A stretch of DNA of 64,000 nucleotides. Source: CAWIVJ01 sp963839525 (GTDB lineage: Bacteria; Cyanobacteriota; Vampirovibrionia; Gastranaerophilales; Gastranaerophilaceae). The DNA lies in the NCBI GenBank assembly GCA_963839525.1, contig CAWIVJ010000005.1, forward strand, positions 248,001 to 312,000, written 5' to 3'. Numbering within the stretch: position 1 is the first letter of the stretch; the number at the start of each line of letters is the position of its first letter. The notes under the pieces were generated by a model. The model saw nothing but the letters and a program-made list of their open reading frames with translations, did not search any database and was not told the DNA's origin. Of the stretch, positions 17,078 to 26,200 are shown piece after piece. The translations under genes and the position numbers were made by a program.

Positions 17078-17108
17078 AGTTAAAATATGCGGATTTCTGA
17101 ATCGAATC

Positions 17109-17534
17109 CTAATTAGAAACATAACCTGCAAGTATAAAGGTAAAATGATTTTTTAACATTTTATAAAAACTTGAAATAGGAGTATCGGAGGTTAGTTCTT
17201 CATAGGGTTTTTTAATAAACTCTTTATAGTCCGCCTTACGAACCCAAGAAGTTAAAAACTTTTCTATCTTTACTTTTCCATCCTTGTCAAATATGTCTTC
17301 TTCATAAATTTTTTTAATTTTATCAGCTTCTGTTATCTTAAAATCCCCAGAAATTATTTTTTCACAGTCTGGGTTTTCTTTTACAGCTCGTTTTAAAAGC
17401 TCATAAAAATCCTCCATAGTCAAATATTTAAACCTCTTATTTCCAAGTTCTCCTATTACGTCTGTTGCTTTAGCGACAGTGCCTTTAAAAGTTGGTCTTG
17501 TATTATTAACAGGCATAATTCTCATAACATTCAT
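17109..17534 (-). CDS. Hypothetical protein with N-terminal F-K-G motif
   Basis: 141 residues, mixed charge, no signal peptide or membrane segment. A short N-terminal leader (MNVMRIMPVNNTR) ends in PTFKGTVAKA, a motif shared by several other proteins in this window. The remainder is a helical domain rich in Lys, Glu and aromatic residues; I do not recognise it. The ATG at 17534 has GGAG 8 bases upstream, so it is well supported as a gene. Stands alone between the kinase remnant and xerD. Confidence 0.6.
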   Translation of the reverse strand: MNVMRIMPVNNTRPTFKGTVAKATDVIGELGNKRFKYLTMEDFYELLKRAVKENPDCEKIISGDFKITEADKIKKIYEEDIFDKDGKVKIEKFLTSWVRKADYKEFIKKPYEELTSDTPISSFYKMLKNHFTFILAGYVSN

Positions 17535-17761
17535 TATTTTCTCCTTTAATCTTTATACTACATTTGACAATTGCTTAAAACATGGTGAAAAAAAAATTTT
17601 GCTAGTTTAATTTTTTATCTAACTATCCTACCATATCCTATCTATTACTAAAACTGAATTTTTACAATTTAAACTCGCATTTACATTTCTTAATAACTCG
17701 ATTTTTGGCGAAACTTTTGTTAAAATTTAATGAAGTATTGAAGTAAGCTGATTAAAAATAC

Positions 17762-17792
17762 ATGTCACCCTGAATTCATTTCAGGGTGACAT
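17762..17792. terminator. Perfect 13-base hairpin after xerD; repeat-family member
   Basis: Stems at 17762-17774 and 17780-17792 pair perfectly. The hairpin follows the xerD stop on the minus strand by about 20 bases and then reads ATTTTTAATC, a weak T-tract, so it may end the xerD transcript. The core CCTGAA...TTCAGG is the same as in the palindrome at 52327-52346, so it may also be a dispersed repeat. Confidence 0.5.
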
Positions 17793-17813
17793 AAGTGGAC
17801 TTTTTCTGTAAGT

Positions 17814-18680
17814 TTATTTATTTATTGCAAAATAAATTTCTTTTAAGCGTTTTTTGCTGATATGTGTGTAAAGCTGAGTTGTTGAAACATCAGAATGACC
17901 TAAAAGTTCCTGTACAATCCTTAAGTCCGCTCCGTTTTCCAGCAAATGTGTTGCAAAGCTGTGTCTAAGCGTATGCGGAGAAATATTTTTGTGGATTTTC
18001 TTCCCCTGTTCATGAATAAAATTATATATGTCCTGACGGGTTAAAAATCTTCCGTTATCGGAAATTAAAAGATTTTTTGTATCGAGACAATGCTGTTTTA
18101 ATAAAAAATCTCTGTGAATAAAATATTCCTGTAATGCTTCTTTTGCTTTCTGCCCCAATGGAACAAGTCTTTCTTTTGAACCCTTGCCGCTGCATCTCAG
18201 GTAACCTGCATTTAAATCGAGACCATTTGTTTTTAAATCTGCAAGCTCTGAAACCCGCAGTCCGCAACCATAAAGCAGTTCAATAATTAATCTTTGGGTT
18301 TTTGTCAAATCCTCTCTTAAAATATTTTCAATTTCCTGAATTGTCATGACTTTTGGTAATTTTTTAGGGATTTTCGGCTGTTCCAATGTTACTGTCGGGT
18401 TTTGAGAGCAAATTTCATTTGCACAAAGCCATTTAAAAAATCCCCTTAAAGATGCTATTTTCCTTATGACACTTGTTGCGCAATATTGCTTTTCTCTTAG
18501 CTCTCTGACATAAGAATTTATATGAATTCTTTGAATTTGAGTTAATTCCTCTGCTCCAAGATCTGAACAATGTTCTAAAAACGCGTTTAAGTCGCGTCTA
18601 TAAGCATCAATAGTATTATTTGAAAGCCCCTTTTCAACTTCCAAATATTCTAAATATTCCGCTAAAATTTGAATACTCAT
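17814..18680 (-). CDS. xerD: Tyrosine recombinase of the XerC/XerD family
   Basis: 288 residues, the usual Xer length. An N-terminal SAM-like DNA-binding domain (about 1-90) precedes the catalytic domain. Catalytic residues are all present: Arg142 in GLRVSEL, Lys166 in GKGSKERLVPL, His236/Arg239 in HTLRHSFATHLLE, His262 in LLGHSDVSTT and Tyr271 in YTH. Its role is resolving chromosome dimers at dif. It stands alone, with no integration-site duplication or phage genes near it, so it is the housekeeping enzyme rather than an integrase. XerC versus XerD cannot be settled by eye. Confidence 0.88.
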   Translation of the reverse strand: MSIQILAEYLEYLEVEKGLSNNTIDAYRRDLNAFLEHCSDLGAEELTQIQRIHINSYVRELREKQYCATSVIRKIASLRGFFKWLCANEICSQNPTVTLEQPKIPKKLPKVMTIQEIENILREDLTKTQRLIIELLYGCGLRVSELADLKTNGLDLNAGYLRCSGKGSKERLVPLGQKAKEALQEYFIHRDFLLKQHCLDTKNLLISDNGRFLTRQDIYNFIHEQGKKIHKNISPHTLRHSFATHLLENGADLRIVQELLGHSDVSTTQLYTHISKKRLKEIYFAINK

Positions 18681-18790
18681 GGAAAAATTATAACAGTTTC
18701 ATTTGGTTTTTGTTAATTTTGTAACAATATTTCTATTTCTTGCAAAAAAATCTTTTTTCATGTTTTTATATATATAGATAAGGGATAATT

Positions 18791-19027
18791 ATGGCTATAG
18801 ATAATATAAAATTTAATATTTTTAGTAAATCTCCTGCGGTTCAAAGCTTTGGTCAAACTCAGACTATAGGCCACAATCCAGCTTCAGGCGGTTCATCTTC
18901 CGGCAAAGGGTTTTTTGCAGGAAATACCTATGGTATTAATGAAAATATAAAGACAGGCGATACTATTTTTATAGCTGCTCAATCAGGTAAACCTGCGGGT
19001 ATTGGTCATTCTCAATGGATAGCTTAA
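18791..19027 (+). CDS. Small hypothetical protein with N-terminal S-F-G motif
   Basis: 78 residues, Gly/Ser/Thr-rich, no signal peptide. The leader contains VQSFGQTQ, a variant of the F-(K/G) motif found in neighbouring lineage-type proteins. The middle GGSSSGKGFFAGNTYG is low complexity. AGGGATAATT precedes the ATG. It converges with miaA, whose stop is 2 bases away. Function unknown. Confidence 0.5.
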   Translation: MAIDNIKFNIFSKSPAVQSFGQTQTIGHNPASGGSSSGKGFFAGNTYGINENIKTGDTIFIAAQSGKPAGIGHSQWIA

Positions 19028-19028
19028 T

Positions 19029-19904
19029 CTAGCTTTTAAAAATTTTCCATTTTATTGCCTTGTTTTTTCTGAACCACGTTAACTGTCTTTTGGCATAACG
19101 TCTGGAGTTTTGTTTTATTTTTGAAACAGCTTCATCTAGAGAAATTTTGCCGTCAATATATTCCAAAATTTCCTGATAACCGATTGTATTAACAAAATTA
19201 TTTATTCGGTCATGTTTAGCCAAAAGTTTTTTAGTTTCTTCAACTAAACCTTTTTCCACCATTTCATCAACTCTTTTGTTAATTCTTTCGTACAAATCCG
19301 CTCTATCCTGAAAATTAAGTCCAATCCATTCAACTTCGAATTCCGGTTCTTTTTTACCCGCGGCTTCAGAATGAGGCTTTTTAAGAGCTTTACAGACTTC
19401 AATGGCTCTTATTATTTTAACTTTATTATTAAAATGAATTTTCTTAGCGCTTACCGGATCCATTTTTTTTAACATTTCATGAAGTTCTTTTGTGTCAATA
19501 CTTTCAAGCTGTTTTCTCAACTCATAATCAGGCTCAACTCTTGGTAAATCGAAATCTTCAAGTAAAAGTCTAAAATATAATCCTGTTCCGCCGACAATAA
19601 TAGGTATTTTGGATTTTTGGCGAATTTTTTCTATTGCAATTTTAGCATCATCCAAAAAATTTGCAGCGGAATAATCGACTTCCGGTTCAACAATATCAAT
19701 TAAATAATGTTTAATCCCTTGTCTTTCTTCGATTGCAGGTTTTGCTGCCGCAATATCAAAACCCTTATATACAAGTCTTGAATCAGCAGATATTATTTCT
19801 CCGTTAATCTCTTTTGCTTTTTGTATTGCAAAATTAGTTTTGCCGGATGCCGTAGGACCTACAATGGCTATTATTTTAGGCTTTTTGCCAATTTTCGCTG
19901 TCAT
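19029..19904 (-). CDS. miaA: tRNA dimethylallyltransferase
   Basis: 291 residues. The P-loop GPTASGKT (about 16-23), ISADSRLVYKGFDIAAAKP, HYLIDIVEP, IIVGGTGLYFRLLL and the C-terminal YAKRQLTWFRK are MiaA signatures. It adds a dimethylallyl group to A37 of tRNAs reading UNN codons. The usual Asp-Ser-x-Gln-Val is here DSRLV, replacing a normally conserved Gln. Start ATG overlaps the end of the upstream membrane protein gene by 29 bases, suggesting co-transcription. Confidence 0.95.
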   Translation of the reverse strand: MTAKIGKKPKIIAIVGPTASGKTNFAIQKAKEINGEIISADSRLVYKGFDIAAAKPAIEERQGIKHYLIDIVEPEVDYSAANFLDDAKIAIEKIRQKSKIPIIVGGTGLYFRLLLEDFDLPRVEPDYELRKQLESIDTKELHEMLKKMDPVSAKKIHFNNKVKIIRAIEVCKALKKPHSEAAGKKEPEFEVEWIGLNFQDRADLYERINKRVDEMVEKGLVEETKKLLAKHDRINNFVNTIGYQEILEYIDGKISLDEAVSKIKQNSRRYAKRQLTWFRKNKAIKWKIFKS

Positions 19905-20706
19905 AATACAAGAATATTAACACAACAACATATACAATAAAATAAAAATAAAGAATCATTGAAATAAAGTATACGATGGGATGTATTGTTGAAAAAGCGT
20001 TTATCAAAGAAACAATAAAATTAATTACTGAAATATATATAAAAAGGATGAGTGCCGGCAAAAAATTTCTAAAAGTAAAACCAAGAGCCTGAAAAAAAGA
20101 AACAAAAGGATTTTTATTATTTATAATAATTTGAGCCCCCCAAAACATTGTTATAAAAGAAAAAACAGAAGTAACAGTTAGAATTAAAAAATTCCAGACA
20201 TTTAGTCTCGCCAACTGCTCAACAGAAAGTGACGCAATCAATGCTTTCATTGCTTTTGGAGAAGCTAGAGCCATTTTAAGTTCAACCGGATTTAAATTCA
20301 CCTCTCCTATAAACTGCATACCTATTTTGTATCCTATAAAGGCTAACAATGCGATTAATCCAACGTATAAAATTAGAGCTCCTATAAAAGAGAAAAAATA
20401 TTCTCCGATACCGACCGGAACTTCTTTTATTAGACCAAAAGATGCTTTTGCTTTTTCTTCGTCTGTCGGAAACTCTTTTTTATTAAGATCAATAGCTTTT
20501 TTAATCATAAAAAACCATCCGCCAAAAAACGCGCTTAACATAAATAAAATAATAATTAATAATAAAATAGCTAAAGAAAGGTTCTTAGGTGCATTGTGAA
20601 CAAACTCAAGGTAAATACTCAACAAAAGAAGGAACAATACCAGAGGAGTTGTTAAGATTATGTTTTCATTAGTTATTTTAAATGCTTTAGCGAAGTATTT
20701 AATCAT
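19876..20706 (-). CDS. Multi-pass membrane protein of unknown function
   Basis: 276 residues with about six hydrophobic helices: roughly 17-34, 44-68, 104-126, 168-188, 212-236 and 240-266. No catalytic motif is recognised. The Ala/Lys-rich loop between helices three and four (LKMALASPKAMKALIASL) may be cytoplasmic. The gene overlaps the activase-like gene upstream by 8 bases and miaA downstream by 29 bases, so the three form one transcription unit. Confidence 0.6.
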   Translation of the reverse strand: MIKYFAKAFKITNENIILTTPLVLFLLLLSIYLEFVHNAPKNLSLAILLLIIILFMLSAFFGGWFFMIKKAIDLNKKEFPTDEEKAKASFGLIKEVPVGIGEYFFSFIGALILYVGLIALLAFIGYKIGMQFIGEVNLNPVELKMALASPKAMKALIASLSVEQLARLNVWNFLILTVTSVFSFITMFWGAQIIINNKNPFVSFFQALGFTFRNFLPALILFIYISVINFIVSLINAFSTIHPIVYFISMILYFYFIVYVVVLIFLYYDSENWQKA

Positions 20707-21877
20707 TTTTTGCCTCCGTTAATTCTTGGATATTATTTGCTGTATCACAGCAAGTATTACATTTATCCTCTTTGCGTTTTTTTCTCCGCATCAGATCGAC
20801 AAAAGCTTCCAATCTCGTAATATAACCTGCTTTACCTGTTTGTTCATCCATAATAAGACTTAGGATAGGTATATTACAATTTTCTCTCATACTGGGGAAG
20901 ATATTTTGTGACATAATTTCCGGCATGCAGGTAAAAGGGCTTATATGAATAATTCCGTCTTTACCTTTTTCATCAGCCCAAGCAACATCAGAAACACATT
21001 CCAGAGCATCACCGCCAATATCTCGCATAAGATAAGGTTTTGCCATTCTAAAAGCTCTTTGTAAATGAGTCTCACCCTTTCTGAAAATTTTTGGAATAAT
21101 TGCATCCTTTAAAAAGCTGCTGACTGTAAGGCTTCTTCTTATTTGGACTCCCATTTTTCCAATTTCACGTTCAAGGTTCTGATTTGAAAAATAATCAAGC
21201 ACAAGAAATATTTCACCGGTTAAATCAACATGCAGAATTTCTCTTTCTTTATCTATTTTTGTTTTGGCAATTTCTTCCAGAGCAAGTTTTTTTGCTTTTT
21301 TAAGTTCTTTTGTATTTTTTGCATCAAAAACATACTTTAACCCTTTTTTAAAATTTTTCTCAGCTTCGCCGAAGTTAATTTCCCTTGCGCGATAATAAGA
21401 AAGCGCCGTTTCTAAATCATCCAGAACAAAAATCGTTCTTATTGTCGCTAAGATGCCTCGGATAAATAAAATAGGATTATTTTTTCCGGTCAATTGCTTT
21501 GCAAAATTATACATTCCTTTTATTCCATCATATAAAGCCAGCTCAATATAATTTGCTTCGTAGCCTAAATCTTTAAGAGCGTTCTTAATACCGCTTCCGT
21601 ATTCTCCCAACCTGCAAATTCCCGGAGAAGAAATCATTGCTACATAATCTGTTCCGCCTTCAATCGCTTCAATAAAATTGCCTAAAATAAGCTTATAAGG
21701 CAAACAAATAGCTTCCGGTGAATGTTTTGTGCCGAGCGAAAGAGTTTTCTTGTTAGTATAAGGAGGGATAAAAGGCTCAACATTAATTTTTCTGAGTCCT
21801 GCAGCCCAGGCAATATAAATCGTCCCCATGTGAGGAAACGCTATTTTTAGTTTTTTCTTTTGTTCTTTTGTTTTCAT
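20699..21877 (-). CDS. CoA-dehydratase activase-related protein (DUF2229/HgdB-like)
   Basis: 392 residues. The N-terminus IAFPHMGTIYIAWAAGLRKI, the block KHSPEAICLPYKLILGNFIEAIEGGTDY, SPGICRLGEYG, and the later Cys-containing HISPFTCMPEIMSQNIFP match proteins annotated as 2-hydroxyglutaryl-CoA dehydratase activase-related (DUF2229). These relatives bind a [4Fe-4S] cluster through conserved Cys, several of which are visible. The true substrate is unknown in most members. A Cys-rich tail (CNTCCDT) may add a metal site. First gene of the unit with the membrane protein and miaA. Confidence 0.75.
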   Translation of the reverse strand: MKTKEQKKKLKIAFPHMGTIYIAWAAGLRKINVEPFIPPYTNKKTLSLGTKHSPEAICLPYKLILGNFIEAIEGGTDYVAMISSPGICRLGEYGSGIKNALKDLGYEANYIELALYDGIKGMYNFAKQLTGKNNPILFIRGILATIRTIFVLDDLETALSYYRAREINFGEAEKNFKKGLKYVFDAKNTKELKKAKKLALEEIAKTKIDKEREILHVDLTGEIFLVLDYFSNQNLEREIGKMGVQIRRSLTVSSFLKDAIIPKIFRKGETHLQRAFRMAKPYLMRDIGGDALECVSDVAWADEKGKDGIIHISPFTCMPEIMSQNIFPSMRENCNIPILSLIMDEQTGKAGYITRLEAFVDLMRRKKRKEDKCNTCCDTANNIQELTEAKND

Positions 21878-21982
21878 TATTTAAATTATCCCCAACTAAT
21901 TATATCAAAAAAAATAACGTATAGTAAGTTATCCTCCGAGATAACTTAAACAATTTAAGAACTAAAATTAAAAACTAACTTT

Positions 21983-23407
21983 CTAACTCTTCCATCTTAA
22001 ATCCGGCTTACGGGCAGCCAAAGTCTCATCAATTTTTTTAACAGACGCTTTTTGAGGCGAATTTAAAGCCTTTTGCGGGTTTTGTTCAATTTCTTTTGCA
22101 ATCTTTAGCATAACGTCAACAAATTCATCAAGTCTTTGCTTATTTTCGGTTTCAGTAGGCTCAATCATCAAAGCCTCATGCACAATCAACGGAAAATAAA
22201 CTGTGGGGGGATGAGTGTCTTCATCCATGAGTCTCTTTGCAATCCACAAAGTAGAAACACCCTGCTCTTTTTGCCTATCGCCGGATAAAACAAATTCATG
22301 CATGCAAGGGTAGTCATAAGGCAATTCATAGGCACCTTTTAATTTTTCTTTTAAATAATTAGCATTTAAAACCGCATCTTCGCTAACCGCTTTTAAATTT
22401 TTACCCATCATAAGAATATAAACGTAAGCTCTTACAAGAACACCAAAATTTCCGTAAAAAGCTTTGATTTTACCTATAGAATTTTTCAAATCATATTTTC
22501 TTGTATATTTACTTCCGTCAAAATCAATTACCGAAACAGGCAAGTAATCTTTTAATTTTTCAACAACTCCAATCGGTCCTGCACCAGGTCCTCCACCGCC
22601 ATGGGGAGTTGAAAAAGTTTTATGCAAATTAACATGAACAACATCAAAACCCATTAATTTGGGATTGGTATACCCCATAATTGCGTTTAAATTTGCTCCG
22701 TCATAGTAAAGCAGTGAACCATTATCGTGCATTAACTTGGAAATTTCTAAAATATTTTCTTCAAAAAGTCCAAGAGTATTAGGATTTGTCATCATAATTG
22801 CAGCAACATTTTTATCCAGAACAGATTTTAAAGCTTCAATATCAACTTGACCTTTTTCATTTGATTTAATCTCAATACATTCAAATCCGCACATATTTGC
22901 ACTGGAAGGGTTTGTACCATGTGCAGAATCAGGAATTATAACTTTTTTTCTATTTTCACTTTTATCTTCAAAGTACTTTTTAATAATCATCATGCCTGCC
23001 AATTCTCCATGTGCTCCTGCAGCAGGTTGAAGCGAAATTGCATCCATGCCTGTTATCTCTTCCAGTGAATCTTGAAGTTTATACATTAATTCTAAAGCAC
23101 CTTGTGAATCCTCATCACTTTGAAGCGGATGAAGGTTAGTAAAACCTTCTAAATTTGCAAGCAGTTCGTTTACTTTGGGGTTATATTTCATTGTACAAGA
23201 ACCGAGAGGATAAAACCCTTTTTCTATACAAAAATTTTTATCAGAAAGTTCTTTATAATGTCTAAGTACCTCTAGTTCACTTACTTGAGGAAGATTTAAA
23301 GGGGTTTCTCTCAGAAAATTTTTATTAATAATATCCTTTTTTTCATTGTAATCAAAAATATTTATTCCATCAATATTATTGCTTTTTTCGAAAATTAATT
23401 TAGTCAA
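21983..23407 (-). CDS. gcvPB: Glycine dehydrogenase (decarboxylating) subunit 2
   Basis: 474 residues, the length of the separate P-protein subunit 2. PLP-binding Lys263 lies in NLHKTFSTPHGGGGPGAGP; GSCTMKYNPK and HGTNPSSANM are also conserved. It decarboxylates glycine in the glycine cleavage system. Subunit 1, T- and H-proteins are not in the window. The start is a TTG at 23407 preceded by GGGGGAG. It lies 28 bases after the sigma factor gene on the same strand, an unexpected partner. Confidence 0.93.
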   Translation of the reverse strand: MTKLIFEKSNNIDGINIFDYNEKKDIINKNFLRETPLNLPQVSELEVLRHYKELSDKNFCIEKGFYPLGSCTMKYNPKVNELLANLEGFTNLHPLQSDEDSQGALELMYKLQDSLEEITGMDAISLQPAAGAHGELAGMMIIKKYFEDKSENRKKVIIPDSAHGTNPSSANMCGFECIEIKSNEKGQVDIEALKSVLDKNVAAIMMTNPNTLGLFEENILEISKLMHDNGSLLYYDGANLNAIMGYTNPKLMGFDVVHVNLHKTFSTPHGGGGPGAGPIGVVEKLKDYLPVSVIDFDGSKYTRKYDLKNSIGKIKAFYGNFGVLVRAYVYILMMGKNLKAVSEDAVLNANYLKEKLKGAYELPYDYPCMHEFVLSGDRQKEQGVSTLWIAKRLMDEDTHPPTVYFPLIVHEALMIEPTETENKQRLDEFVDVMLKIAKEIEQNPQKALNSPQKASVKKIDETLAARKPDLRWKS

Positions 23408-23435
23408 ACCTTCTCCCCCATCTCTTTATTTAAAA

Positions 23436-24029
23436 CTATACTTTTTTCCCAAGCTCTTTTTTGATTTTATTTAAACCTGATTGGATAATTCTGGAAATCC
23501 TTGAAGGTGAAATATTAAATTCTGCTGAAATTTCTTTCAACTTCTTGTCTTTAAAAAACTTACTTTCTATTAATTCCCTTTCTCTTTGGGGCAGTTTTTT
23601 AATAACTTCAAATATTTTACCTTTCAATTCAAGAAATTCTAATGATTCTTCAGGAGTTCTTCCTTCATCTTTTATTTGAGTAGGAGATTCTGAATCGGTC
23701 ATTTCATCTATAGATAAAATTGTTTTATATACAGCTTCTCTTAACTCTTCTTGTCCTTCTTCATTTTTTTGGTATTTAAATGAATACCATTTATAACGTC
23801 TTCTTATTTCATTTCTAATTGCCCACTTAATTGCAGTTGACAAATAAGCATTATTAAATTGATCCGGCTCCGCATTTTTAAACAAATCATACAAAGCTTG
23901 AGTTCCGATATTAACCAACTCTAAATATTCGATTAAATGCCCAGATGTAAGTTTTTGATACTCAACTTTTGCAACTGTTTCAATTAATTCCTTATATTCT
24001 CTAAGATTAATTGCTTGTTTTGAACGCAT
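23436..24029 (-). CDS. Sigma-70 family factor, FliA/SigD-like
   Basis: 197 residues with regions 2 and 4. Region 2 is seen as YLELVNIGTQALYDLF and YLSTAIKWAIRNEIRRRYKW, and region 4 as KLPQRERELIESKFF, KEISAEFNISPSRISRIIQ. The SRISRI helix resembles sigma-28 proteins, which would fit a flagellated host. The region between is short and acidic. Whether it directs flagellar genes is inference; an alternative is a lineage-specific sporulation/stress-type sigma. No anti-sigma gene is adjacent. Confidence 0.7.
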   Translation of the reverse strand: MRSKQAINLREYKELIETVAKVEYQKLTSGHLIEYLELVNIGTQALYDLFKNAEPDQFNNAYLSTAIKWAIRNEIRRRYKWYSFKYQKNEEGQEELREAVYKTILSIDEMTDSESPTQIKDEGRTPEESLEFLELKGKIFEVIKKLPQRERELIESKFFKDKKLKEISAEFNISPSRISRIIQSGLNKIKKELGKKV

Positions 24030-24160
24030 AACCTATTAAAACTTTTTATACCCACTAAGTCATCTTATACTAAAAAAAAATAGATTACCAGACAATGTTA
24101 TTTTTATTAACTTTTGTTATTGTAAATTTAAATATTAAAAACTTTAAAAGAGGAGATAAT

Positions 24161-25018
24161 ATGAGAATTTTATTTTGTACAGACGGTTCCGAAATTAGTT
24201 TAAATGCACTTTATAATGCTTCACAATTGATTAAAGAGGCTGTTGTTGATTTAATCTGTGTTATAGATTGGAGCTTTTTACCTTCATCAATTAACATAGA
24301 TAATGGAACTTATTCAAAAGCTTACGAAAATATAGCAGAAAGTGTATTGAATTTTGCTGAAAAAACCCTTCAAGAAAAAGGGCTTACGCCCGGGAAGAAG
24401 GTAAAAAGTTTCGGCTCTCCTGCCGAAGGAATTTTGGAACAAATAGAATGTGAAGATTATGACCTAATTATAATGGGTTCTCATGGAAAAAGAGGTCTTC
24501 AAAAATGGCTCGGGTCTGTATCAAGGCAAGTTATCTCACATTCACAAGTTCCTGTTTTTGTAAGTAAAAAAAAGAATGAAAGCAAAAAAGTTCTTATTGC
24601 AGTAGATGGTTCGGAACAATCCCTTAGTGCAGTAAAGCATGCCGTTAAATTAGTCGATTTAACAGAAAAAAATGTTTCTATAATAAGTGTTAAAGAAAAT
24701 CCTGAACTTTTGCCGATGGAAGCTTCTATGGACAAAAATTGGCTTGAATCAATAGAAAAACAACAAAAAATACATGCAACAAAAGCTATTAACAAAGCAA
24801 AAGTAGTACTGGAAAATATAAATATTCCTGTTCAAAATGAAATGATATTAACAGGAAGTCCGGCTCAAAAAATTATTGATTTTTCAGAGAAAGAGAAAAT
24901 TGACTTAATTATAATGGGAGCACGAACAAAGAGCAATTTGTCAAAATTGCTTTTGGGTTCTGTCAGTAAAAGAGTCCTTGAAAATGCAGAAAGTGATGTT
25001 TTAATAATCAACAAATAA
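24161..25018 (+). CDS. Tandem universal stress protein
   Basis: 285 residues containing two Usp domains, about 1-138 and 142-285. Each ends with the ATP-binding signature: MGSHGKRGLQKWLGSVSRQV in the first and MGARTKSNLSKLLLGSVSKRV in the second. The ATG at 24161 has GAGGAGAT immediately upstream, so the earlier in-frame codons from 24095 are not part of the gene. It is transcribed divergently from the sigma factor. Usp proteins respond to stress or energy limitation; the ligand here is unknown. Confidence 0.9.
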   Translation: MRILFCTDGSEISLNALYNASQLIKEAVVDLICVIDWSFLPSSINIDNGTYSKAYENIAESVLNFAEKTLQEKGLTPGKKVKSFGSPAEGILEQIECEDYDLIIMGSHGKRGLQKWLGSVSRQVISHSQVPVFVSKKKNESKKVLIAVDGSEQSLSAVKHAVKLVDLTEKNVSIISVKENPELLPMEASMDKNWLESIEKQQKIHATKAINKAKVVLENINIPVQNEMILTGSPAQKIIDFSEKEKIDLIIMGARTKSNLSKLLLGSVSKRVLENAESDVLIINK

Positions 25019-25026
25019 GAAAAAAC

Positions 25027-26040
25027 TTAATCATCATAAACACCATGAGAAATTATTTGATTAGGACCTATTATTTGATTAACCAGATTGACTTTAATTT
25101 CGCAATGAGATGCAATTATGCAATTTTTAAGAATTAAATCATCATGAATTTCAACATCATCCCAAATAATACAATCTTTAAGTACAACATTTTTACCAAT
25201 TATACAATCTTTTCCGATTGTATTAAGACCTAAAAATAATGCGCTTTTGGAAATATGGCTTTTATCCGCAATATAAAAACCTTTGGGCGTAGCTATTATA
25301 TCAGAATGATTAATCTGATATAAATTGTTAAATAAATCTTTAGTTGATTGAATATATTGATGAATCGTTCCTATATCGCTCCAATACTCACTTACACAAA
25401 AAGTATTTATTTTAATTCCTTTTGATAAAAGGTCGGGAAAAACATTCTTGGCAAAATCATAAAAGGTATCAGCCGGAATATAATCAAAAATTTTGTAATT
25501 AAAAATATATATTCCTGTATTAATACAATCATTTTTTGCATCTTTTATTGCAGGTTTTTCTTGAAATTCAGTTACAAAATCATTATTATCAACTACAACA
25601 ACACCAAAATTAGGAATTTCTTCAAGAGCAATTTTTTTAACTCCCATAGTAACAATCGCACCTGATTCTTTATGTTTTTTAATAGCTTCTTTTAAATCTA
25701 CATTTGAAAGCCCGTCAGCTGATAACACTAAAAAATCTTCACCCTCTTCAAAGAAAAACTGGCATTTTTTAACTCCTCCTGCTGTTCCTGAAAGTTGTTC
25801 CTCGTGAATGTAGTTAAAATTTATACCCATTTTATTTTTCTCATAGCGTTCTATAATTTTTTCTGATTTATAATGAGTATTTGCGATAACATCTCTAACC
25901 TTTATTTCCAAAAGTCTTTCAAAAAGAATATCCATAATTGGACGATTGGCAATAGGAACAAGTGGCTTTGGAACATCCTGCGTAAGCGGATCTAATCTTG
26001 AACCTACTCCTGCCGCCATTATCATTGCTTTTTTAATCAT
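25027..26040 (-). CDS. Sugar-phosphate nucleotidyltransferase with left-handed beta-helix tail
   Basis: 337 residues. The N-terminal signature AMIMAAGVGSRLDPLT.DVPKPLVPI is that of NTP-transferases such as mannose-1-phosphate guanylyltransferase. LVLSADGLSNVDL is the metal-binding loop region. The C-terminal part (about 250-337) has hexapeptide-like turns (GLNTIGKDCIIGKNVVLKDCIIWDDVEI). It would make an activated sugar for surface polysaccharide or glycoprotein synthesis. The exact sugar cannot be read by eye. Confidence 0.85.
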   Translation of the reverse strand: MIKKAMIMAAGVGSRLDPLTQDVPKPLVPIANRPIMDILFERLLEIKVRDVIANTHYKSEKIIERYEKNKMGINFNYIHEEQLSGTAGGVKKCQFFFEEGEDFLVLSADGLSNVDLKEAIKKHKESGAIVTMGVKKIALEEIPNFGVVVVDNNDFVTEFQEKPAIKDAKNDCINTGIYIFNYKIFDYIPADTFYDFAKNVFPDLLSKGIKINTFCVSEYWSDIGTIHQYIQSTKDLFNNLYQINHSDIIATPKGFYIADKSHISKSALFLGLNTIGKDCIIGKNVVLKDCIIWDDVEIHDDLILKNCIIASHCEIKVNLVNQIIGPNQIISHGVYDD

Positions 26041-26097
26041 TTTTTTAACCTATTTATAATCATACCTGATTTAGAAAATGAGAAAGGGATTTTTCTC

Positions 26098-26139
26098 TTC
26101 ACCTTTCACGTTTCACTATTCACTTTTTACTATTCTTCC
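26098..26139 (+). repeat. Heptanucleotide tandem repeat (STRR-like)
   Basis: Six 7-base units in register: TTCACCT, TTCACGT, TTCACTA, TTCACTT, TTTACTA, TTCTTCC. Resembles the short tandemly repeated sequences known from cyanobacteria. Located in the gap between the nucleotidyltransferase and the TadE-like gene. Confidence 0.7.
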
Positions 26140-26200
26140 ATAAAATATTAATTTTTTCAATTTTTTAGACTTTTTGTTAAAAATAATATAAAATTAAGGC

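Noticed and set aside
18055..18267. Minus-strand frame inside xerD
   Set aside because: Shadow in another frame of the recombinase; no ribosome site and no recognisable domain.
17814..18680. Phage or island integrase
   Set aside because: The recombinase has housekeeping Xer length and motifs; no att repeats or phage genes are near.
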